In this document: positions 5,934 through 11,545 of the stretch, piece by piece
Numbering within the stretch: the stretch's first letter is position 1
How the letters are laid out: every line of letters starts with the position of its first letter
Source of the DNA: Sphingomonadaceae bacterium
GTDB taxonomy: Bacteria; Pseudomonadota; Alphaproteobacteria; Sphingomonadales; Sphingomonadaceae
Length of the DNA: 11,545 nucleotides
Direction: 5' to 3'
Assembly: GCA_019239785.1 (NCBI GenBank)
Contig: JAFAZM010000291.1
Span: 1-11,545, forward strand
Notes under the pieces: model-generated
The model's input: the letters and a program-made list of their open reading frames with translations, nothing else
The model's database searches: none
What the model was told of the DNA's origin: nothing
Position numbers and translations under genes: made by a program

Positions 5934-6815
5934 CTAAGTCCCCTTGTCGAACTTGTCCGCCCGCCTCTTCCCGAACAGCAGCCCCCGCTCCATGCGCGCC
6001 CGGATCGCGTCGTAATAGCAGAGCAGGAATTCGTGCTCGTCGCCATATTGGTCGCCGAGGCCGATTTTGTTGCGGATCACATGGGCGACGGTGCCGAGCG
6101 CCTCCGGATTGGCCTCGCGCAGCACCCGCTCCAGCGTCTGCAGCTCGTAGACGCCGTAGACGTCGAGCTGCGCCTCGGTGAACGTGTAGCGCGGCGCCGC
6201 CGGCGCCTCGGTGTCGAGCAGGTCGACCTCGAGCTTCTTCCTCGGCGCGCTGATCACCCAGGTGCCGGCGAGCAGGTCGCCGACCCGCATCTTGTCCTTG
6301 TTGAACATCGGGAAGAACAGGAACAGGCCGGTCCAGCCGAGCCCGGCCAGCGACATCAGGGCGCTGCCCGCCCCCTGCGACGCATTGTAGGAGAGGAAGG
6401 ACAGCGGCAGGTAGAATTCGATCTCCCGCATCAGATTGCGCGCGATCACCCGGTCGGCGGTCAGCCGCTCGCCGCTCCGTGCCACCACCCTGAGCCCGGA
6501 GGCGCGCTTGCCGAAGGTCGCCGCGCGCGGGCTCATCTCCATCAGGATGAAATAGCCGTTCCTCAGGATGAAGAAGCCGAGCAGCCAGATCACGCCGACG
6601 ATCTCGGCCCGCTCCAGCCCGATCGCCGCGATCGCCGCGAAGGCGAGGAGGGTGAGCCCGAACAGGGCCGCGAACATGATCAGCCCGTCGAGCAGGAAGG
6701 CGCCGACCCGCTGGCCGATATCGGCGAGCTTCAGGCTGAGGTCGACGCCCTCCGGCGTGATCAGGGTGCGGCGCTTGGCCGCCTCGATCCGTCTGAGGCT
6801 TGCCAGGTCAGACAT
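5934..6815 (-). CDS. RDD family membrane protein
   Basis: A 293-residue inner-membrane protein with an RDD domain, named for conserved Arg and Asp residues: Arg36 (Q-R-V-G-A), Asp43 (L-L-D-G-L) and Asp180 (R-V-G-D-L-L-A-G-T) are all present. Hydrophobic segments lie at about 39-66, 72-92 and 150-171. The loop T-F-G-K-R-A-S-G-L-R-V-V (100-111) is the second family signature. A soluble C-terminal region of about 100 residues (190-293), rich in charged residues and with no membrane segment, follows and is probably cytoplasmic. RDD proteins have been linked to transport and ion tolerance in some bacteria, but here the gene is the last of a MoxR/DUF58/SpoIIM cluster. Its ATG overlaps the SpoIIM stop region by eight bases, pointing to coupled translation and a shared envelope role. 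Confidence 0.9.
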   Translation of the reverse strand: MSDLASLRRIEAAKRRTLITPEGVDLSLKLADIGQRVGAFLLDGLIMFAALFGLTLLAFAAIAAIGLERAEIVGVIWLLGFFILRNGYFILMEMSPRAATFGKRASGLRVVARSGERLTADRVIARNLMREIEFYLPLSFLSYNASQGAGSALMSLAGLGWTGLFLFFPMFNKDKMRVGDLLAGTWVISAPRKKLEVDLLDTEAPAAPRYTFTEAQLDVYGVYELQTLERVLREANPEALGTVAHVIRNKIGLGDQYGDEHEFLLCYYDAIRARMERGLLFGKRRADKFDKGT

Positions 6816-7797
6816 CGAGCCGCCGTGGCAGGTAGAAATAGAGCAGCCACAAGGTCAGCATCATGATCCCGATCGTGTAGCGCACCACGTCGCTGATGAT
6901 GATCTGTCGCCCGATCCCCTCGAGCAGGCCGGCGCAGGCGAGCATCGCCACCACCCCGGCCATCGCCATGCCGGCGGTCCGCCCGGCCTGCGTCGCCGCG
7001 TCCATCCGCGTCTCTTCGCCGGGGAAGACCACGCTCCAGCCGATCCGGAAGCCGGCCGCGCCGGCGAGGATGATCGCGAACATCTCGGTCGAGCCGTGGA
7101 TGATCAGCCAGCCCCCCATCTCCAGCCCGAGTCCGTGCGAGACGTAGAGTGCCATGAAGGCGCCGAGCATCGCCCCGTTCTGGATCAGCAGCATCAGGGT
7201 CGGCAGCCCGAAGGCGAAGCCCAGTGCGAAGGCCAGGATCGCGATCTGGCTGTTGTGGGTGAAGAGGAAAGCCGCGAAGATCGACAGCCCGTCGGCCCCG
7301 GGGCTGTCGTAGAGCTGGTTGCGCAGGGTCTCGGTCGCGGCGCTGAAGTCGCGCCCGCCGGCGAGGTCCGGCGAGACGAAGCTCGCATACCAGGCCGGAT
7401 CGTTGCTGACGAGCAGATAGCCGGCAAGCACGCCGATCAGCGTGATCGCGAGCGACGCCAAGGTCTCCCGCCACAGACCCTGGATCGCCAGCGGCCAGTC
7501 GCGCGCGAAGAAGGCGCCGAGCCGGCTGCCGGCCGAGGTCCGCACGCCATAGACGAAGAAATAGGCGCGCGCGCAGAGCCCCTCCAGATAGGTGATCAGC
7601 TCCAGGTCGAGTGAGGTCTCCCGCGCCACCGACAGCGAGGAGAGGGCGCCGCGATAGAGGATCGGCAGTGCCAGCAAATCCTCGTCCGACAGCGAACGCA
7701 CCGATCCCTTCTCGGCGGTGTTCAGGATATTCTCCAGCCGCCGCCATTCCTCCTGGCGCGCGGCGCGGAAGCGGCGGGAGTCGGTATGGACGCTCAT
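6808..7797 (-). CDS. SpoIIM/DUF95 (stage II sporulation protein M-like) membrane protein
   Basis: A 329-residue polytopic membrane protein. The first 85 or so residues are a charged helical domain (R-R-F-R-A-A-R-Q-E-E-W-R-R-L-E near 8-22, and L-P-I-L-Y-R-G-A-L-S-S-L-S-V-A-R). Then come hydrophobic segments at about 111-129, 176-205, 208-222, 232-255, 276-292 and 304-323. The block A-F-L-F-T-H-N-S-Q-I-A-I-L-A-F-A-L-G, then N-G-A-M-L-G-A-F and H-G-S-T-E-M-F-A-I, is the SpoIIM-domain core (N-x-I and H-G-x-x-E motifs). In spore formers SpoIIM belongs to the DMP complex that remodels peptidoglycan in engulfment; nothing suggests sporulation here, so the name reflects homology only. ATG at 7797 has GGGAG nine bases upstream. 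It precedes RDD with overlap and follows DUF58 after a 213-bp repeat-filled gap. Confidence 0.9.
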   Translation of the reverse strand: MSVHTDSRRFRAARQEEWRRLENILNTAEKGSVRSLSDEDLLALPILYRGALSSLSVARETSLDLELITYLEGLCARAYFFVYGVRTSAGSRLGAFFARDWPLAIQGLWRETLASLAITLIGVLAGYLLVSNDPAWYASFVSPDLAGGRDFSAATETLRNQLYDSPGADGLSIFAAFLFTHNSQIAILAFALGFAFGLPTLMLLIQNGAMLGAFMALYVSHGLGLEMGGWLIIHGSTEMFAIILAGAAGFRIGWSVVFPGEETRMDAATQAGRTAGMAMAGVVAMLACAGLLEGIGRQIIISDVVRYTIGIMMLTLWLLYFYLPRRLDV

Positions 7798-7816
7798 CGC
7801 CCTTCGCTCCCCGTCC

Positions 7817-7904
7817 CGTCATTGCGAGCCCGGCGCAGCCGGGCGCGGCAATCCAGCGTGGCGGCCGGGCCCCGCTGGATTGCTTCGCTCCGCTCGCAAT
7901 GACG
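7817..7904. repeat. Palindromic repeat, CGTCATTGCGAGC type
   Basis: Perfect 13-bp outer arms CGTCATTGCGAGC (7817-7829) and GCTCGCAATGACG (7892-7904), and perfect 11-bp inner arms GCAATCCAGCG (7848-7858) and CGCTGGATTGC (7873-7883). A CCCGGC-GCA-GCCGGG hairpin (7829-7843) lies in the left half. This is the widespread proteobacterial CGTCATTGCGAG..CAATCCAG repeat design. It lies immediately upstream of the SpoIIM-like gene, inside the cluster. Confidence 0.85.
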
Positions 7905-7935
7905 ACCTGCCATGACGCTCATTGCCTTTCGTGCT

Positions 7936-7999
7936 CTCGCGCAAGCAGGAGCCCAAAACGAACGTGGGAACCGGGTTCCTGCTTTCGCAGGAACGCGAG
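7936..7999. repeat. Second, different palindromic repeat in the same gap
   Basis: The left arm CTCGCG..AAGCAGGAGCCC (7936-7954) pairs imperfectly with GGGTTCCTGCTTTCGCAGGAACGCGAG (right arm 7973-7999): AAGCAGGA/TCCTGCTT and CTCGCG/CGCGAG match, with a small extra loop in the right arm. The right arm alone also forms a hairpin, TTCCTGC-TTTC-GCAGGAA. Together with the preceding repeat it fills nearly all of the 213 bases between the DUF58 stop and the SpoIIM start; no gene was recognised in that gap. Confidence 0.65.
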
Positions 8000-8010
8000 C
8001 GGCGTCTCCA

Positions 8011-9324
8011 TCAGATCAAACTCCTGCGCTTGATGTCCAGATAGGCGTTGACCAGAGCCGGCCCCGCCTCGGCGGCCCGCGCCTCGACCACATGCACGCC
8101 GAGATGCCGGAGGCGCGTCAGCACCAGCTGCCGCTCGCGCAGCAGGGTGGCGGCGGTGACCGCGCGGCTGACGTCGTCCGGCGTCGCCGGCTCCGCCCCC
8201 GCGAACGCCTCCAGCTCCTCGTCGCGCAGCACCACGAACAGCACCAGGTGGCGCTTGAGCAGGGTGCCCACCGCGCTCAGCATCAGCTCCGCGCTGATCG
8301 TGTCGGCGAATTCGGTGAAGAGGACGATCAGCGAGCGGCGGCTGAGCTCGCTGGCGAGGGTTGCGATCCCCAGCGTGTAATTGGTCTCGTTCGCCGAATA
8401 ATCGATCCCCGCCGCCACCCGTTGCAGCATCGCGAAGGCGCGCGCGCCCGAGATCGGCTGGCTCGACGCCCGCGGCCGGCTGTCGAAGGCGAACAGGCCC
8501 ACCCGGTCGCCGTCCTTCAGCGCGACGAAGGCGGTGAGCAGTGCGGCCGACACCGCCCGGTCCACCCGCGGCACCCCGTTGACCGGCTCGCACATCGCCC
8601 GTCCCGCATCCAGCGCCATGATGATATTGTTGTTGCGCTCGGTGCGATATTCCTTGGCGACCAGCATCGTGTGCCGGGCCGAGGTCTTCCAGTCGATCGA
8701 CCTCTTGTCCATCCCAGGCCGGAAGTCGGCCAGCGCCTCGAACTCGGCTCCTTCGCCGACCTGCAGCTGCGCCCTGATCCCGTACATCGCCTCCCGGTTC
8801 AGCATCTGCACGCTCTTGTCCGACACCGAGCGGATGTCGGGTGTGATCGCGATCGGCTGGTTCACCGCCAGCTGCCTCTGCTTCCAGACCAGCCCGAGCG
8901 GTCCCTTCCAGCGGACCCAGACGCAATCGAGCCGCGCCGTTCCGCGCCGTTCCGCCTTCAGCACCACCGCGCCGGCCGGCCCGCCTTTCCGGGCCTCGCC
9001 CTCGGCGATCAGCCCGAACGGCGCCGCCACCGGCCCGGAGATTCCGAGCGCGAACTCCACCCCGCCCGGAGCCCGCCCGGCGAACTTCGCCTGCGCCGTC
9101 ACCGCGAAGCTCTCGCCGACGCCGGCCGAACGCGGCCCCTCGCAGGCCACCGCGACGCTTCGCACCCCGGCACCCGCGAAGGTGTCCGCGACGCACAGGC
9201 CCAGCAGCAAGGCGACCAGAGCGAGCCCGCCGGTCCAGAAGGCCGGCGCCATCAGCCCGATCACCAGGGCCGCCGGCCCGATCGCGGCCGCGAGCAGGAT
9301 CGTGCGGCGGGTCGGGTAGATCAA
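8011..9324 (-). CDS. DUF58 domain protein (vWA-like fold, MoxR partner)
   Basis: A 437-residue protein anchored by two N-terminal membrane segments (about 9-25 and 28-46). A beta-rich region follows (about 55-160), then the DUF58 signature: G-E-G-A-E-F-E-A-L-A-D-F-R-P-G-M-D-K-R-S-I-D-W-K-T-S-A-R at 190-217. The C-terminal half has a von Willebrand factor A-like fold. Its metal-site strand reads I-I-M-A-L-D-A-G-R-A-M (234-244), so Asp239 is kept but the two Ser of the DxSxS MIDAS motif are Gly and Ala. The start is a TTG at 9324-9322 overlapping the MoxR stop (TTGA), with GAGG seven bases upstream; no ATG is suitably placed. DUF58 proteins are habitually encoded next to MoxR ATPases and are thought to act as adaptors or substrates. 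Family call is very secure; the start rests on the overlap and the TM position. Confidence 0.92.
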   Translation of the reverse strand: MIYPTRRTILLAAAIGPAALVIGLMAPAFWTGGLALVALLLGLCVADTFAGAGVRSVAVACEGPRSAGVGESFAVTAQAKFAGRAPGGVEFALGISGPVAAPFGLIAEGEARKGGPAGAVVLKAERRGTARLDCVWVRWKGPLGLVWKQRQLAVNQPIAITPDIRSVSDKSVQMLNREAMYGIRAQLQVGEGAEFEALADFRPGMDKRSIDWKTSARHTMLVAKEYRTERNNNIIMALDAGRAMCEPVNGVPRVDRAVSAALLTAFVALKDGDRVGLFAFDSRPRASSQPISGARAFAMLQRVAAGIDYSANETNYTLGIATLASELSRRSLIVLFTEFADTISAELMLSAVGTLLKRHLVLFVVLRDEELEAFAGAEPATPDDVSRAVTAATLLRERQLVLTRLRHLGVHVVEARAAEAGPALVNAYLDIKRRSLI

Positions 9325-10277
9325 CGCGGCGCCTCGATCTCTTCGATCAGGCGCTGGATCACGTTTTCGACCGCGCGGCCTTCGATCTCGGCGGCGGCGG
9401 AGAGGATGACGCGATGCCGCAGCACCGCTGGCGCCAGCGCCTTCACGTCGTCGGGCAGCACGTAGTCGCGCCCGTCGAGCGCCGCCCGCGCCCGCGCCGC
9501 CCCGGCAAGCATCGCCGCCGCGCGGGGAGAGGCGCCCGCCTCCAGGTCCGGCGCGACCCGGGTCGCGCGGACCAGGTTCACGACATAGTCGACCACGTCG
9601 CCGACCATCGGGATCGCCGCCACCGCCGCTACCGCCTCGCCGAGCTTCGGGTGGTCGACCACCGGCTCGATCCCCCAGGCTTCGGGCCGCGGCGCGCCGA
9701 AGCGGGCGCCGTGGCCGGCGACGATCTTCTTCTCCTCGTCGAGCGACGGGTAGAGCATCAGGTGCTTGAACAGGAAGCGGTCGAGCTGCGCCTCGGGCAA
9801 AGGATAGACGCCCTGCTGCTCGATCGGATTCTGGGTCGCGATCACCATGAAATGGCCGGGCAATTGATAGGTCTCGCCGTCGATCGTCACCGCCCGCTCC
9901 TGCATCGCCTCGAGGAGGGCCGCCTGCGTCTTCGGCGGGGTCCGGTTGATCTCGTCCGAGAGCAGCAATTCGCAGAAGATCGGCCCGCGCGTCAGCGTGA
10001 ACTGGCTGGTCTGGAAGTTGAACAGGTTCGAGCCGAGGATGTCGCCCGGCATCAGGTCCGGAGTGAACTGGATCCGCCCGAAATCGAGCCCGAGCGCCCG
10101 CGCGAAGCATTGCGCGAGGAAGGTCTTCGCCGTCCCCGGCGGACCCTCCAGCAGGATGTGGCCCGAGGAGAGCAGGGCGATCAGCAGCAGATCGACCGCT
10201 TCGTCCTGCCCGACGATGGCCTTGGCCACGTTCTGGCGGATCCCGTCGGCAATGGCTTTGACGTCGCTTGGGTTCAC
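9321..10277 (-). CDS. MoxR-family AAA+ ATPase
   Basis: A 318-residue cytoplasmic AAA+ ATPase. MoxR proteins are chaperone-like and help assemble or activate protein complexes with vWA-domain partners. Walker A is G-P-P-G-T-A-K-T at 45-52, Walker B L-L-L-S-D-E-I-N-R at 104-112, and sensor 1 I-A-T-Q-N-P at 146-151, followed by I-E-Q-Q-G-V-Y-P-L-P-E-A-Q-L-D-R-F with the arginine-finger region. The C-terminal lid contains the S-P-R-A sensor-2 segment (about 249-252). Length is normal and all catalytic motifs are intact. The GTG start at 10277 overlaps the DUF4350 stop (GTGA), with AAGGA nine bases upstream; the stop overlaps the DUF58 TTG. It sits centrally in the cluster, consistent with a shared transcript from a promoter outside the window. 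Confidence 0.96.
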   Translation of the reverse strand: MNPSDVKAIADGIRQNVAKAIVGQDEAVDLLLIALLSSGHILLEGPPGTAKTFLAQCFARALGLDFGRIQFTPDLMPGDILGSNLFNFQTSQFTLTRGPIFCELLLSDEINRTPPKTQAALLEAMQERAVTIDGETYQLPGHFMVIATQNPIEQQGVYPLPEAQLDRFLFKHLMLYPSLDEEKKIVAGHGARFGAPRPEAWGIEPVVDHPKLGEAVAAVAAIPMVGDVVDYVVNLVRATRVAPDLEAGASPRAAAMLAGAARARAALDGRDYVLPDDVKALAPAVLRHRVILSAAAEIEGRAVENVIQRLIEEIEAPR

Positions 10278-11545
10278 CGGATGATGTCCTTCTTCCAGGA
10301 GAAAAGCGCCCGCGCGGCGGCGACCAGTTCGGTCTTGTCGCGGGCCGCGAGCAGGCGGGCGGCGAGCGCGGAGAAAGGCGGGCTGTCGCCGCGGGTCAGC
10401 CGGTCGAGATAGGCGTCGAGCGCCTCGCCCTGCAGAAGCGGCGGCGCCGCGGTCAGCCGCGCCGCATCCTGGCGCACCAATTCGGCATAGGCGCCGCCGA
10501 GCCGCGTCTCGCGCTTGGCGATGCGGATCAGCCCGGCGCTGTTCTCGACCAGGGCCGCCTTGCCGAAGGCGATCGCCCGCTCCTCGCGCCGCGCCTGGCC
10601 GAAGCGGAAGGCGCCGTGCAGCCCGGCGAGGATCGCCGCGATCAGCAGCGCCAGGGTCATCGCCAGGAAGGGCGGCTCGAGCAGGGTGCGCAGCAGGTTC
10701 GGGCTGCTGTCATCGGCGAGCCCGTAGACGGTGAGGTCGAAGGCGACCGGGCCGCCGGCGCGGAAGCCGAACGCCTCGATCAACTGCAGCGCCGCGCGCG
10801 CCTGCGCCGGATCGTGCAGGCCCATATTGTCGAACAGGTCCGGATCGGCGGCGAGATAATGGGGCTGCGCCCCAATCCGCGCGATCAGCATCCCGCCGTC
10901 CGGCAGGGTCAGCAGTGGCCGCAGCCCCTCGCCGCGCACCGTCTGCGGGCTGGCGGGCACCGGCACCCGCAGCCCGTCCAGGAAATCGTGGCCGGCGGCG
11001 AGGGCGCCGGGCGCGGCGGAGGTCACCCGCGTCTCGATCTTGTTCTGCTCGGTGCCGACCTGCTCGGCGCCGATCGGCCCCGCTCCCGGCCCGATCGGCC
11101 GCACCCAGGCGCGATGGTCGCGGTCCGGCACGGTCAGCCATTTCGGCATGATGATCAGGGTCGCCTTGTCGCGGCGAAGGTCGAGCAGCCTCTGCACGTC
11201 CTCGGGCCGGTTGCGCGGATCGAGCGCGACGATCACCAGATCCTCGGTCTCGAGGTCCGCCTGGCTCGAAATCTCCCGCGTCTCGCGGAAATGGCCGGTC
11301 AGGGTGACCAGCCCCTTGAACCCGGTCGCCGCGACCGAGAGGGCGGGGGCGCGGCTGTCGTGGATCGGCCCGATCCGGTTGCCGAAGGCGACCAGGAACA
11401 CCAGGGCCGCGAAGGCCGAGCGCGGCCGGCCCGGGATCGCCTCCAGCGCGCAGATGTCGCGGCTGGTCAGCGCCGGCCGCACCAGGTCCGGGCGCTTCTC
11501 GTCGATATCCTCGATGCTGCGGAACAGGATCAGATGCGCGGCCTC
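10274..11545 (-). CDS. DUF4350 domain protein in one frame with a DUF4129-like C-terminal segment (apparent fusion; 5' end outside window)
   Basis: The frame is open from the window edge. The first 46 or so codons (E-A-A-H-L-I-L-F-R-S-I-E-D-I, then R-P-A-L-T-S-R-D-I and I-P-G-R-P-R-S-A-F-A-A) resemble the end of DUF4129 proteins, normally a separate upstream gene in this cluster. From about 11400 the frame becomes DUF4350-like: N-R-I-G-P-I-H-D, G-F-K-G-L-V-T-L, L-V-I-V-A-L-D-P, a membrane segment near L-A-M-T-L-A-L-L-I-A-A-I-L-A-G-L, and the C-terminal block N-S-A-G-L-I-R-I-A-K-R-E ending S-W-K-K-D-I. The expected DUF4129 tail and the start of DUF4350 seem to be missing, as after an in-frame deletion. 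A GTG at 11482 is possible but sits within DUF4129-like sequence. Role unknown; DUF4350 proteins accompany MoxR/DUF58 genes. The stop overlaps the MoxR GTG. Family call good, fusion moderately sure. Confidence 0.75.
   Translation of the reverse strand, partial: EAAHLILFRSIEDIDEKRPDLVRPALTSRDICALEAIPGRPRSAFAALVFLVAFGNRIGPIHDSRAPALSVAATGFKGLVTLTGHFRETREISSQADLETEDLVIVALDPRNRPEDVQRLLDLRRDKATLIIMPKWLTVPDRDHRAWVRPIGPGAGPIGAEQVGTEQNKIETRVTSAAPGALAAGHDFLDGLRVPVPASPQTVRGEGLRPLLTLPDGGMLIARIGAQPHYLAADPDLFDNMGLHDPAQARAALQLIEAFGFRAGGPVAFDLTVYGLADDSSPNLLRTLLEPPFLAMTLALLIAAILAGLHGAFRFGQARREERAIAFGKAALVENSAGLIRIAKRETRLGGAYAELVRQDAARLTAAPPLLQGEALDAYLDRLTRGDSPPFSALAARLLAARDKTELVAAARALFSWKKDIIR

Noticed and set aside
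5187..6866. Long + strand reading frame of 559 codons
   Set aside because: It shadows the aldo/keto reductase in another frame and the RDD gene on the opposite strand, crossing the inverted repeat; no family features.
6568..7614. Long + strand reading frame of 348 codons
   Set aside because: It is antisense to the RDD and SpoIIM genes, whose membrane segments and motifs are clear on the other strand.
6808..7797. Evidence for sporulation
   Set aside because: SpoIIM-domain proteins are common in non-spore-formers, and no other sporulation gene is present.
7912..9465. Long + strand reading frame of 517 codons
   Set aside because: It is antisense to the DUF58 gene, with low-complexity Arg/His/Pro/Gln-rich translation.
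11483..11545. Treating GTG 11482 as the true start of the DUF4350 gene
   Set aside because: The frame is open to the window edge and its sequence there still looks like DUF4129 protein, so the coding region was extended to the edge; the start is left open.

Overview
The window looks like chromosome of a GC-rich, non-sporulating alphaproteobacterium, most likely a sphingomonad (order Sphingomonadales). This is inferred from the protein families, the strong G/C bias at third codon positions and the many short palindromic intergenic repeats; no rRNA or other marker is present to prove it. No tRNA, rRNA, CRISPR array, transposase or phage gene was seen.

Left part (1-1871, + strand): the 3' two thirds of aspartate-semialdehyde dehydrogenase (the window begins at its active-site Cys), then a GNAT acetyltransferase and, with an ATGA overlap, a DsbA-like 2-hydroxychromene-2-carboxylate isomerase family protein. 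Centre-left (1860-3571, - strand): a VapC-type PIN toxin that overlaps the isomerase gene tail to tail, its Phd/VapB-type antitoxin with a perfect palindrome (probable operator) just upstream, and a nitronate monooxygenase family protein. Centre (3723-5778, + strand): a zinc-dependent alcohol dehydrogenase whose reading frame carries an in-frame palindromic repeat of about 60 bp, then an aldo/keto reductase with a strong ribosome binding site.

Right part (5934-11545, - strand; read right to left): a DUF4129-like C-terminal segment running in one open frame into a DUF4350 protein, then a MoxR AAA+ ATPase, a DUF58 protein (vWA-like), a SpoIIM/DUF95 membrane protein and an RDD membrane protein. 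The first three genes are joined by 4-base stop/start overlaps and the last two by an 8-base overlap. A 213-bp gap holding two different palindromic repeats separates DUF58 from SpoIIM. The set looks like a membrane-anchored MoxR chaperone module: the ATPase would remodel or insert something with the DUF58 adaptor, and the membrane proteins would form or assist an envelope complex. The substrate is unknown.

The main oddities are (1) the palindrome inserted inside the alcohol dehydrogenase gene, (2) the apparent DUF4129/DUF4350 fusion at the right edge, which may be a deletion, and (3) at least five palindromic repeat types in 11.5 kb, including a 136-bp inverted pair with perfect 28-bp outer arms between convergent genes.
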